Part shown: in pieces, positions 1-7,253 of the stretch
How the letters are laid out: each line of letters begins with the position of its first letter
How positions within the stretch are numbered: position 1 is the first letter of the stretch
Assembly: GCA_910585095.1 (NCBI GenBank)
Contig: CAJUBU010000012.1
Span: forward strand, 56,758 to 119,487
DNA length: 62,730 nucleotides
Source: an uncultured Lachnospira sp.
Lineage (GTDB): Bacteria > Bacillota > Clostridia > Lachnospirales > Lachnospiraceae
Direction of reading: 5' to 3'
Made by a program: the position numbers and the translations under genes
Notes under the pieces: model-generated
What the model was told of the DNA's origin: nothing
The model's database searches: none
Seen by the model: the letters and a program-made list of their open reading frames with translations, nothing else

Positions 1-31
1 ATCACTTGGGAAAATTGATAGATACCCATAA

Positions 32-955
32 CAAATTGTTGGGGATAAACATCCTAAATATATATCGGCTCAAGATGCAGATGTACGTTTTTTTCATCAT
101 CATGCGCATGTGACATCGGTCATTGCAGAACATCATCTTTCAGGGAATGTACTTGGCTTGGCATTTGATGGTACAGGATATGGTGAGGATAAAACCATAT
201 GGGGAAGTGAGTTTTTAGATTGTTTTCAAGGTACATTTAAGCGTGTGGGACATCTTGTACCAGTAATGATGACAGGAGGCGATATGGCTGCAAAAAATGC
301 CGCTATATCACTTGCAGCATATATCAATGCCGCATGTAATAGGGGGTTTTTAGATGAAACAGTCTGGAAGCTATCTTGTTTTCGCCGTCAAGATATAAAA
401 TTAGTAAAAGCTGCATTAAATAATAATATGAATACCATAAAGACAACATCGATGGGAAGACTTTTTGACGCGGTATGCGCGCTTTTAGATATTCACTATG
501 ATAATGACTATGAGGGGCAGTGCGCCTGTTATCTTGAAGCGGCAGCACAGCGTGCATTGATGAGAAAAATGAGCATATCCAATCTTGATTTAGAAGGCAA
601 AGCTCTTAAATTTAAAATTTGTTTTTATAATGGAGAATATATAATAGATGGCGTACAATTTATAGCAGATTTATATGAGGCGAAACAAGCTGGAATTTTA
701 AAAGAAAAACTCGCACTTGCCTTTCATTTGGCATTGAGTGAGGCTTGTGTTAAGATTTGTATATCTTATTGTAATCATAATAATGTTAAACAGGTTGTCC
801 TATCAGGTGGAACTTTTTATAATAAAATATTATTAAAAAATATATATGAAACCTTATCAAATAATCATATTCAAGTTTATATTAATGAGAAAGTTCCCTG
901 TGGTGATGGCGGACTTGCGTTAGGACAGGCTTACCTCGCTTCATTGTTGCCATAG
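32..955 (+). CDS. hypF: Carbamoyltransferase HypF, C-terminal part (5' end missing or interrupted)
   Basis: HypF makes the cyanide ligands of [NiFe]-hydrogenase by carbamoylating the HypE C-terminal cysteine. Only the C-terminal Kae1/YrdC-linked half is visible. Read in frame from base 32 it begins GDKHPKY, then the metal-binding HHHAH motif (bases 95-109), the FDGTGYGED signature, and near the end VVLSGGTFYNKILL and CGDGGLALGQAYLA, all hallmarks of the HypF carbamoyltransferase domain. A full HypF is about 750 residues. An in-frame TAA lies at 29-31, directly before the recognisable similarity. The nine codons before it cannot be judged because the window begins there. A GTG at 110 could start a shortened product, but it lies inside the HHHAH motif and is unlikely. 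Either the gene is broken by a nonsense mutation or its 5' part was lost. hypC, hypD and hypE follow. Confidence 0.8.
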   Translation, partial: QIVGDKHPKYISAQDADVRFFHHHAHVTSVIAEHHLSGNVLGLAFDGTGYGEDKTIWGSEFLDCFQGTFKRVGHLVPVMMTGGDMAAKNAAISLAAYINAACNRGFLDETVWKLSCFRRQDIKLVKAALNNNMNTIKTTSMGRLFDAVCALLDIHYDNDYEGQCACYLEAAAQRALMRKMSISNLDLEGKALKFKICFYNGEYIIDGVQFIADLYEAKQAGILKEKLALAFHLALSEACVKICISYCNHNNVKQVVLSGGTFYNKILLKNIYETLSNNHIQVYINEKVPCGDGGLALGQAYLASLLP

Positions 956-960
956 AATTA

Positions 961-1139
961 GGAATAATAGTGTGAAAAATAATGCTGCTGCACTTATTAT
1001 TTCACAAACAAACAAGTTTGTTACCTATTTGTGCCGAAGCGTCACAAATAGGGCTTGATGCGACAATAGAAATCGCCTACGCAACTGCTTTAGCAGTTTT
1101 TTCTATTGCGCAATTCCTACGCTACGCTTCGGAATAGGG
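961..1139. repeat. Highly structured intergenic element between hypF and hypC
   Basis: About 180 bases packed with nested inverted repeats. TGTGAAAAATAAT (971-983) pairs loosely with ATTATTTCACA (996-1006). AACAAAC-AA-GTTTGTT lies at 1007-1022. A perfect 10-bp stem CCTATTTGTG / CACAAATAGG lies at 1024-1033 and 1043-1052. GCGACAATAGAA (1060-1071) pairs with TTCTATTGCGC (1101-1111) and encloses AACTGC-TTTA-GCAGTT (1083-1098). The left end carries the recurrent motif TAGTGTGAAAAAT found upstream of three other genes here. It may be a small MITE-like insertion or an mRNA-processing signal; the sequence alone does not decide. Confidence 0.6.
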
Positions 1140-1159
1140 GATTAGAATGGAGAAAAAAT

Positions 1160-1375
1160 ATGTGTGTTGCATTGCCTGGTAAAGTAATTGAATTAAATGG
1201 TAGTGATGCTGTGGTTGATTTTAATGGAAATCAATTAACAGCAAAAACAGGACTTGTAGATATTGCGTTAGGTGATTATTGTCTTGTGCATGCTGGCTGT
1301 ATTTTGCAGAAAGTGGAGGCGGATGAGGCAAAAAAATTAACGGCACTTATGGAGGAGATAGAAGCATTTACATGA
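1160..1375 (+). CDS. hypC: Hydrogenase maturation chaperone HypC/HybG
   Basis: A small (71 residue) chaperone that, with HypD, carries the Fe(CN)2CO group and delivers it to the hydrogenase large-subunit precursor. The N-terminus MCVALPGKV is the diagnostic HypC start, with the essential cysteine at position 2 that must be exposed after Met removal. This fixes the start at 1160, with GGAG at 1149-1152 as ribosome site. A longer open frame upstream runs through the structured element and is not coding. The stop overlaps the hypD start (ATGA), so the two are translationally coupled, as is usual for this pair. Confidence 0.93.
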   Translation: MCVALPGKVIELNGSDAVVDFNGNQLTAKTGLVDIALGDYCLVHAGCILQKVEADEAKKLTALMEEIEAFT

Positions 1376-2406
1376 TGAATTTATCAGTTGTAAAAAAATA
1401 TTTGCATGAATATAATGAATCGGATATTAATATTATGGAAGTGTGCGGAAGTCATACAGCAGCCATTAGAAAATTAGGTATTCCAAGTTTGTTATCAGAG
1501 CGTATTCATTTAATTTCAGGACCGGGCTGTCCAGTCTGTGTGACGGCTTCTGCCTATATTGATAAGCTTTTGCAGTTTGCAAAAGCAGGAAAATGTATTG
1601 TTACATTTGGCGATTTAATTCGGGTAATGGGAAGTACAAGCTGTTTAAGTATTGAGAAAGGGAGAGGTGCAAGGGTTGAAATTGTATATTCTCCCTTTGA
1701 CCTTGTAAAGATGGCAAAAGTAGAGCCTGATACCCAATTTATATTTGCGGCTATTGGGTTTGAGACGACAACGCCGGTCTATGCACTGCTGCTAGAGCAG
1801 CTTATTGCAGAAAATATACATAATGTTCAATTGTTGACAGCACTAAAAACGATGCCGCCCGTTATCGAACATTTGTGTGCATTAGGAGCGCCAATCAATG
1901 GATTTTTAGCACCTGGACATGTAAGCGTGGTCACAGGAAGCAATGTTTTTCTTCCTATTGCTAAAAAATATCATCTTCCTTTTGGGGTGTCTGGATTTTC
2001 GGGAGAGGAGCTTCTTATGGCGATATATGGCATTGTCAAGGCTAAAGGTAAAGGCTGTGTTATGAATTTTTATCCTACAGTAGTACAGGCAAAAGGAAAC
2101 CAAAAAGCACAGGAGAGTGTCCAAAAATATTTTGTTAAAACCGATGTAGCTTGGCGGGGAATGGGTGTTATTTCAGGTTCAGGCTTAAAGATAAGAGATG
2201 AGTACAGTATGTATGATGCGGGCAGTGCCAATTTAATAGAAGATAAAAAAAGCAATCAGGCTTGCAGGTGTGATGAGGTGTTGATGGGAACAATAGCACC
2301 TACACAGTGTCCTTTGTATAAAAAAGTTTGTAATCCATTAAATCCACAAGGTGCATGTATGGTTTCGTCGGAGGGAAGCTGTCATGCTTATTATACAAGC
2401 GGATAA
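1372..2406 (+). CDS. hypD: Hydrogenase Fe-(CN)2CO assembly protein HypD
   Basis: HypD is the scaffold on which the iron with its CN and CO ligands is assembled together with HypC and HypE. The 344-residue length is close to the family norm. Visible motifs are MEVCGSHT near residue 22, GPGCPVCV near residue 50 (redox thiol motif), GFETTTP near residue 125, and a C-terminal cysteine cluster (CRCDEV ... CPLYKKVCNP ... GACMVSSEGSC) that binds the [4Fe-4S] cluster. The start ATG overlaps the hypC stop by four bases; a second ATG follows immediately at 1375. About 75 bases separate it from hypE. Confidence 0.95.
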   Translation: MMNLSVVKKYLHEYNESDINIMEVCGSHTAAIRKLGIPSLLSERIHLISGPGCPVCVTASAYIDKLLQFAKAGKCIVTFGDLIRVMGSTSCLSIEKGRGARVEIVYSPFDLVKMAKVEPDTQFIFAAIGFETTTPVYALLLEQLIAENIHNVQLLTALKTMPPVIEHLCALGAPINGFLAPGHVSVVTGSNVFLPIAKKYHLPFGVSGFSGEELLMAIYGIVKAKGKGCVMNFYPTVVQAKGNQKAQESVQKYFVKTDVAWRGMGVISGSGLKIRDEYSMYDAGSANLIEDKKSNQACRCDEVLMGTIAPTQCPLYKKVCNPLNPQGACMVSSEGSCHAYYTSG

Positions 2407-2481
2407 ATTTTTGTTTTTTGCGCAATAAAGAGGATTATAAATAGTTGCCTAATTTTAAGTAATATAGAAATGAGGATTAAA

Positions 2482-3477
2482 ATGAGTGAAAATTATGTGA
2501 CAATGGCGCATGGCAGCGGAGGTTTGGAAACAGAGCAATTGATTGGTGAGGTTTTTTCTACTGCTTTTGGCAATGAATATTTAAGTCAGATGGAAGATAG
2601 TACTATTGTTTGTGGTAGTCATAAAATAGCATTGACAACGGATAGTTTTGTGGTGACACCGATTGAATTTCCAGGCGGCGATATCGGAAGACTTTGTATT
2701 TGTGGTACAGTCAATGATTTACTGATGAGGGGTGCAACGCCCAAATATATAACTTGTGGCTTTATTATTGAAGAAGGCGCTTCCATTGATTCCTTAAAAA
2801 AGATTGCACAGTCAATGGGAGAGACTGCAAAGGAAGCAAATGTTTTGATTGTTGCAGGAGATACGAAAGTCGTTAATGGCAAGGGGGATATTTATATTAA
2901 TACAACAGGTGTTGGCTTTATTGATGAAAAGCAGGAAGAATTGGGTGCAAGGCATTGTGAACAAGGAGACTGCATTATTGTGTCTGGAAAATTGGGAGAA
3001 CATCATGCAGCCATTCTTAGCAGCAGAATGAATATTGAAAATCATATTCAAAGCGACTGCGCTCCGTTAGGTCAGATGGTTTCAGCGCTTTTTGAGGAAA
3101 AAATACAGATACATGCTATGCGTGATGTGACAAGAGGCGGTTTGGCAACAATTTTAAAAGAATTGGCAGTTGCTTCCAAAAAAAATTTTGTAATTTGTGA
3201 GGATAGTTTACCTGTATCTAGTACTGTAAAGGACTTTTGCGGATTGTTGGGACTTGACCCATTATATATGGGAAATGAGGGCAAGATGGTTGTAATTGTG
3301 TCAAAAAGCCATGCTCAGAAAGCTCTTGAAATTATACAAAACAGTTTATATGGACATGATGCCGCAATTATTGGACAGATTGAGAGCGGTGATGGAAAAC
3401 TGTTAATGAAAACATCCATAGGAGGACTTCGCAATCTTGAGGTGCTAACAGGAGAAGGACTGCCAAGAATTTGTTAA
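2482..3477 (+). CDS. hypE: Hydrogenase maturation protein HypE (thiocarbamate dehydratase)
   Basis: HypE dehydrates its S-carboxamido C-terminal cysteine to a thiocyanate, the source of the cyanide ligands, using ATP. The N-terminal MAHGSGG motif and the PurM-like fold signatures (LTTDSFVVTP, DVTRGGLATIL) are clear, and the protein ends in the obligatory PRIC tail with the modified cysteine last. ATG 2482 is chosen because GAGG at 2472-2475 sits six bases before it; the in-frame ATG at 2470 overlaps that site. It is the last gene of the hyp group in the window. hypA and hypB, needed for nickel insertion, are not present here and may lie elsewhere. Confidence 0.95.
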   Translation: MSENYVTMAHGSGGLETEQLIGEVFSTAFGNEYLSQMEDSTIVCGSHKIALTTDSFVVTPIEFPGGDIGRLCICGTVNDLLMRGATPKYITCGFIIEEGASIDSLKKIAQSMGETAKEANVLIVAGDTKVVNGKGDIYINTTGVGFIDEKQEELGARHCEQGDCIIVSGKLGEHHAAILSSRMNIENHIQSDCAPLGQMVSALFEEKIQIHAMRDVTRGGLATILKELAVASKKNFVICEDSLPVSSTVKDFCGLLGLDPLYMGNEGKMVVIVSKSHAQKALEIIQNSLYGHDAAIIGQIESGDGKLLMKTSIGGLRNLEVLTGEGLPRIC

Positions 3478-3576
3478 TGAATATTGTAATTATTTATATA
3501 TTTTTGTAAGTCATCATAATTTATTTTTTAGTTGCAAATTATTAAATTAATTTTATATTTTAAATGCAGAAAAAGC

Positions 3577-3605
3577 ATGACAGAAACTTAACAAAGTGTT
3601 ATAAT
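3577..3605 (+). promoter_or_regulatory. Sigma-A type promoter upstream of fucO
   Basis: -35 ATGACA (3577-3582), 17-base spacer, perfect -10 TATAAT (3600-3605). Transcription would start near 3612 and leave an untranslated leader of about 90 bases. The leader contains a small hairpin-capable stretch, ATAAC to GTTAT, before the GGAGG ribosome site. Confidence 0.65.
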
Positions 3606-3704
3606 AATCTTATAAAACAAGTATATACAAGTTGGTTCGTATTCGAGGGATAACTGGCTTGCAGCTTGTTATAGATTACGTGAGTTAAGGAGGATTTTTT
3701 CAGA

Positions 3705-4853
3705 ATGGCAAACAGATTTGTACTCAATGAGACAAGTTATCATGGAGTAGGAGCAATTAAGGAGATTGCTAATGAAGTAAAAAGCAGAGGCTTTGTGAAA
3801 GCGTTTGTTTGTTCAGACCCTGATTTAATTCGGTTTGATGTGACAAAAAAAGTGACAGATGTTTTAGATGAAGCATCGATTTCTTATGAATTGTATAGTA
3901 ACATAAAGCCTAATCCTACGATTGAAAATGTCCAGACAGGTGTAGAGGCATTTAAAAAGAGTGGGGCTGACTGCATCATTGCAATCGGTGGAGGTTCTTC
4001 GATTGATACCGCTAAAGCGATTGGTATCGTGGTAGAAAATCCAGAGTTTGCAGATATTCGTTCACTTGAGGGGGTTGCGCCAACAAAGAAAAAGGCAGTT
4101 CCTATTATTGCAGTTCCGACTACAGCAGGTACAGCGGCTGAGGTTACAATTAACTATGTAATCACCGATGCAGATAAGAACAGAAAGATGGTTTGTGTTG
4201 ATGTTCACGATATTCCTGTTGTGGCAATTGTTGACCCAGATATGATGGCTTCGATGCCAAAGGGGCTTACAGCAGCGACAGGTATGGATGCACTCACACA
4301 TGCGATTGAGGGCTACATAACGGCTGGTGCATGGGAACTTAGCGATATGTTTCATATAAAAGCTATAGAAATTATTTCTAAAAACCTTCGTGGAGCTGTG
4401 GATAATACACCACAGGGACGAGAGGGCATGGCACTAGGTCAATATATAGCAGGTATGGGATTTTCTAATGTTGGACTTGGTATTGTTCATTCAATGGCAC
4501 ACCCTTTAGGCGCGCTTTATGATACACCGCATGGTATTGCCAACGCAATTATACTTCCTACCGTAATGGAATATAACGCTTCGGCTACTGGCGAGAAATA
4601 TAGGGATATCGCTAAAGCTATGGGCGTTGAGGGAGTAGACAGCATGAGCTTAGACGAGGCAAGAAAAGCAGCCGTTGCTGCTGTAAAGCAATTATCAAAG
4701 GATGTTGGTATTCCAACAGACCTTAAAGATATTGTCAAACCAGAGGATGTTGATTTTCTGGCACAGTCTGCTTATGATGATGCTTGCAGACCAGGTAATC
4801 CGAGAGATACAAGTGTTGCTGATATTAAAGAATTATATCTTTCGCTTATGTAA
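3705..4853 (+). CDS. fucO: Lactaldehyde reductase / 1,2-propanediol oxidoreductase, iron-type alcohol dehydrogenase
   Basis: Group III Fe-dependent alcohol dehydrogenase that interconverts L-lactaldehyde and 1,2-propanediol with NAD(H), the redox-balancing step of anaerobic fucose or rhamnose use. The 382 residues align from end to end with the remembered E. coli FucO sequence. They begin MANRFVLNET and contain the NAD-binding GGGSSIDTAKAIG, PTTAGTAAEVTINYV, and the metal ligands in GMDALTHAIEG (Asp, His near 196-200) and MAHPLGALYDTPHG (two His near 262 and 276). AGGAGG precedes the start. It stands alone between its own promoter and terminator, with no fuc or rha genes beside it. araD and a sugar kinase lie 19 kb away. 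Function on other primary alcohols is possible. Confidence 0.88.
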   Translation: MANRFVLNETSYHGVGAIKEIANEVKSRGFVKAFVCSDPDLIRFDVTKKVTDVLDEASISYELYSNIKPNPTIENVQTGVEAFKKSGADCIIAIGGGSSIDTAKAIGIVVENPEFADIRSLEGVAPTKKKAVPIIAVPTTAGTAAEVTINYVITDADKNRKMVCVDVHDIPVVAIVDPDMMASMPKGLTAATGMDALTHAIEGYITAGAWELSDMFHIKAIEIISKNLRGAVDNTPQGREGMALGQYIAGMGFSNVGLGIVHSMAHPLGALYDTPHGIANAIILPTVMEYNASATGEKYRDIAKAMGVEGVDSMSLDEARKAAVAAVKQLSKDVGIPTDLKDIVKPEDVDFLAQSAYDDACRPGNPRDTSVADIKELYLSLM

Positions 4854-4882
4854 TACAATACAATGATTCAATGATATAAAAG

Positions 4883-4923
4883 AAAGCTGTTTCACAAAGA
4901 TGGATGTGAGACAGCTTTTCTTT
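4883..4923 (+). terminator. Rho-independent terminator after fucO
   Basis: AAAGCTGTTTCACA (4883-4896) pairs with TGTGAGACAGCTTT (4905-4918) with one G-T pair, followed by TTCTTT. Confidence 0.8.
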
Positions 4924-5114
4924 AGTATTTTGAGGTGTTACTTTAAAATTTGTTTTTGAGTAAGTAATATTGTAATGGTATTATATAAAGAAAAAATACA
5001 TAATTTATAAAAATAGTATTATTTATGGTTTAAATTTAAAATATAATAATATTCATAATAGTTATGCCCGCAAAAGAATACACTAATAAATATATAAAGT
5101 AGGAGAAGATTAAG

Positions 5115-5648
5115 ATGAATTATTCTGAAGGAATTAAATATATGCAAGATTTATGTGATAATGAGAAGAAAGGGGTATTTTCTCCTGAAAGTACATATAA
5201 AAAATTAAAGATTTATTATCCAGGATATAAGAATCATGGGGATTATCGTTTAGAAATTGAAGGACAAAATGTACCTCCCAAGCATACAGATGTATGTGAA
5301 TGGTTATATAATATGTTAAAAAATAAGCAATGTGAATTTGTACAGTTAAAAAAATTACTTACAGATATTTATGAAAATGGAACAAATGTACGTGTTGAAC
5401 AGTATTCCATACCTGAAGTACAAAAAATAGTTTCTTTGATATATTGGATAACATTGCAGGATGAAATTAATTATCCTCAACCAAAATATCAAGGAAGACG
5501 GATGCCTTTTTCACGTTATTTTGAGGCAATGTATTGTGCTGAATATGAATGTCCATTTAATTTGGATATGGTTTTAGATAGATGTAAAAATAAAGGATAT
5601 ATTCCATGTATATATGATCTTAGTAATGCACCTAGTTTTTATTATTGA
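5115..5648 (+). CDS. Unrecognised 177-residue protein
   Basis: I do not recognise this gene. It has a good ribosome site (AGGAGAAG, 12 bases before the ATG) and its own terminator 80 bases downstream. The product looks soluble, with no signal peptide or membrane segment, and is rich in Tyr, Lys and Glu. It has a helical C-terminal half (SRYFEAMYCAEYECPFNLD) and two cysteines near the end. The coding stretch is more AT-rich than the neighbouring genes. It sits alone between fucO and the GntR-ABC operon. Low G+C, isolation and lack of recognisable family suggest an accessory, possibly horizontally acquired gene; that is inference. Confidence 0.7.
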   Translation: MNYSEGIKYMQDLCDNEKKGVFSPESTYKKLKIYYPGYKNHGDYRLEIEGQNVPPKHTDVCEWLYNMLKNKQCEFVQLKKLLTDIYENGTNVRVEQYSIPEVQKIVSLIYWITLQDEINYPQPKYQGRRMPFSRYFEAMYCAEYECPFNLDMVLDRCKNKGYIPCIYDLSNAPSFYY

Positions 5649-5725
5649 ATTATAGTATTTAAAATATTTAAAATAGTACCATATAAATTGATTGATAGAT
5701 AGATAAAAGACTATTGCAGGAAGTG

Positions 5726-5777
5726 TACCGACTTCAAAAGTTAGACAAAAATCTAACGATTGTAGGTCGGTATTTTT
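5726..5777 (+). terminator. Nested-hairpin terminator after the 5115 gene
   Basis: Outer stem TACCGAC (5726-5732) / GTCGGTA (5766-5772), inner stem GTTAGA (5740-5745) / TCTAAC (5752-5757), then TTTTT at 5773-5777. Confidence 0.8.
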
Positions 5778-5810
5778 ATGTTAAAATAGAATTTTTATTA
5801 AAAAAATATA

Positions 5811-5867
5811 TTGACAAATAAAAAAGTGTATGGTAATCTCTAACTGTATTAATATAAATAGTACACT
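5811..5867 (+). promoter_or_regulatory. Promoter and YtrA-type operator of the GntR-ABC operon
   Basis: -35 TTGACA (5811-5816), 17-base spacer and an extended -10, TGG plus TAATCT (5831-5839). Downstream, ACTGTA (5843-5848), 13 bases, TACACT (5862-5867) matches the B. subtilis YtrA operator AGTGTA-N13-TACACT with one mismatch. A further perfect half-site AGTGTA lies in the promoter spacer at 5825-5830. This layout suits autorepression by the GntR protein encoded next. Confidence 0.6.
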
Positions 5868-5911
5868 TAGCGCAAAGGTGTTTGAAAAAATTAGAAAAGG
5901 CGGATTAAATT

Positions 5912-6286
5912 ATGTTTGTAATTGACCTGATGTCACGGGTGCCGGTATACGAACAGATTATTAATCAGGTTGAAGAAAAGATTCTTATCGGTGTATTGAG
6001 GGCAGGAGACAAGATGCCTTCTGTGAGGAGTCTTTCTATTGAATTGTCTATTAATCCGAATACGATTCAAAAGGCATATACGGAATTAGACCGAAAACAA
6101 CTTATTGTCACTGTTCCCGGCAAAGGGGCATTTGTGTCGGATAAAGCAAATGAAGTTATCTTGACGGCATCGCGGGATAAATTGACAGAACTTAGCAATA
6201 TGGTAAAACAGATGCGTTTTGCAGGGATTTGTAAAGAGGAGATAATAGACATTGTAAATAAAGTGTATAGCGGCATTGAAATTTAG
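5912..6286 (+). CDS. GntR family regulator, YtrA subfamily
   Basis: A 124-residue repressor with an N-terminal winged helix (IGVLRAGDKMPSVRSLS ... NPNTIQKAYTELDRKQL) and only a short helical tail instead of a large ligand domain. That is the hallmark of the YtrA subfamily, which typically controls the ABC transporter encoded next to it. It acts in the cytoplasm as a dimer on an inverted repeat, and a matching repeat lies in its own promoter. AAAAGG lies before the ATG. The ABC ATPase starts 43 bases downstream, so this is one operon. YtrA-type systems are usually induced by cell-wall-active compounds. Confidence 0.87.
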   Translation: MFVIDLMSRVPVYEQIINQVEEKILIGVLRAGDKMPSVRSLSIELSINPNTIQKAYTELDRKQLIVTVPGKGAFVSDKANEVILTASRDKLTELSNMVKQMRFAGICKEEIIDIVNKVYSGIEI

Positions 6287-6329
6287 TTTACGCATAATTT
6301 GCAGGTATTGGAAAGGCAAGGTTATTGGA

Positions 6330-7253
6330 ATGATTAACGTAGAAGGAGTATCAAAAAATTTTGATAGTTTTAAGGCATTAGATGATATTTCTTGCAGTAT
6401 AGCGGATGGTTGTATATATGGCATGGTAGGCTCGAACGGTGCAGGAAAGTCGACATTTTTAAGAATATTGGCAGGAATATACAAGGCGGACAGCGGATAT
6501 GTGTTTATGGAAGGGCAAAATGTTTATGAGAATCCAGTAGTAAAGGATAATATTGCGTTGGTTGCGGATGATTTATATTTTTTGCCTGGTGCAAGTATGA
6601 AGAAGATGGCAAAGTTTTATGCATCCATATATGATAAATTTGATTATGAACGATTTTATTATTTGTCCAATTTATTTAAGCTGGATATAACAAAGAGTAT
6701 TTCAGACTTTTCTAAGGGCATGAAAAGACAGGTCGCAATTATACTGACACTTTCCACCAGAGCAAGATATATGTTTTTTGATGAAACATTTGATGGATTA
6801 GACCCTGTTATGCGAAATCTGGTAAAAAAACTGATATGCGGCGATGTAGTAGACAAAGATGCGACCGTTATTGTCACATCACATTCCCTTCGAGAACTGG
6901 AAGATATCTGCGACCATCTCTCGTTGCTTCATAAAGGTGGTTTGGTGCTTGACAGTGATGTACTGGAATTAAAGACTTCACAATTTAAGGTTCAGGTAGC
7001 GTTTAAAGAAGAATTTAATCAAGATAAATTCCAGCAGTTTGATGTGACTCGTTATCGTCAGGAAGCATCGGTTGCCAATATGATTGTCAATGGTGACAGA
7101 GAGGAGACTATTTGCAAACTAAGAGCGATGAATCCAGTTATTATGGATGTTCTTCCATTGTCTTTGGAAGAAGTATTTACTTATGAGATGGAGGCATTGG
7201 GATATACGTATGACAATGTAGATGTATCAAAAGGAGAGAAGAGCAATGAATAA
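6330..7253 (+). CDS. ABC transporter ATP-binding protein (YtrB-like)
   Basis: Nucleotide-binding subunit of an ABC-2 type exporter. It shows Walker A GSNGAGKST, signature FSKGMKRQV, Walker B YMFFDETFDGLDP and the switch histidine in VTSHS. The C-terminal third (after about residue 215) is the variable domain typical of YtrB/BcrA-like ATPases. ATG 6330 is chosen over an upstream in-frame start at 6276, because the protein then begins MINVEGVSKNF as ATPases do and AAGG lies at 6318-6321; 6276 would overlap the repressor gene. Its last codons overlap the permease start by eight bases, indicating coupling. Confidence 0.9.
   Translation: MINVEGVSKNFDSFKALDDISCSIADGCIYGMVGSNGAGKSTFLRILAGIYKADSGYVFMEGQNVYENPVVKDNIALVADDLYFLPGASMKKMAKFYASIYDKFDYERFYYLSNLFKLDITKSISDFSKGMKRQVAIILTLSTRARYMFFDETFDGLDPVMRNLVKKLICGDVVDKDATVIVTSHSLRELEDICDHLSLLHKGGLVLDSDVLELKTSQFKVQVAFKEEFNQDKFQQFDVTRYRQEASVANMIVNGDREETICKLRAMNPVIMDVLPLSLEEVFTYEMEALGYTYDNVDVSKGEKSNE

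Noticed and set aside
1106..1159. Upstream extension of HypC from 1106
   Set aside because: HypC must begin MC for function. The extension lies in the structured intergenic element.
3588..3605. TTAACA..TGTTAT near the fucO promoter as a Rex operator
   Set aside because: The half-sites point outward relative to the known Rex site TTGTTAA-N-TTAACAA, and one arm is mismatched.
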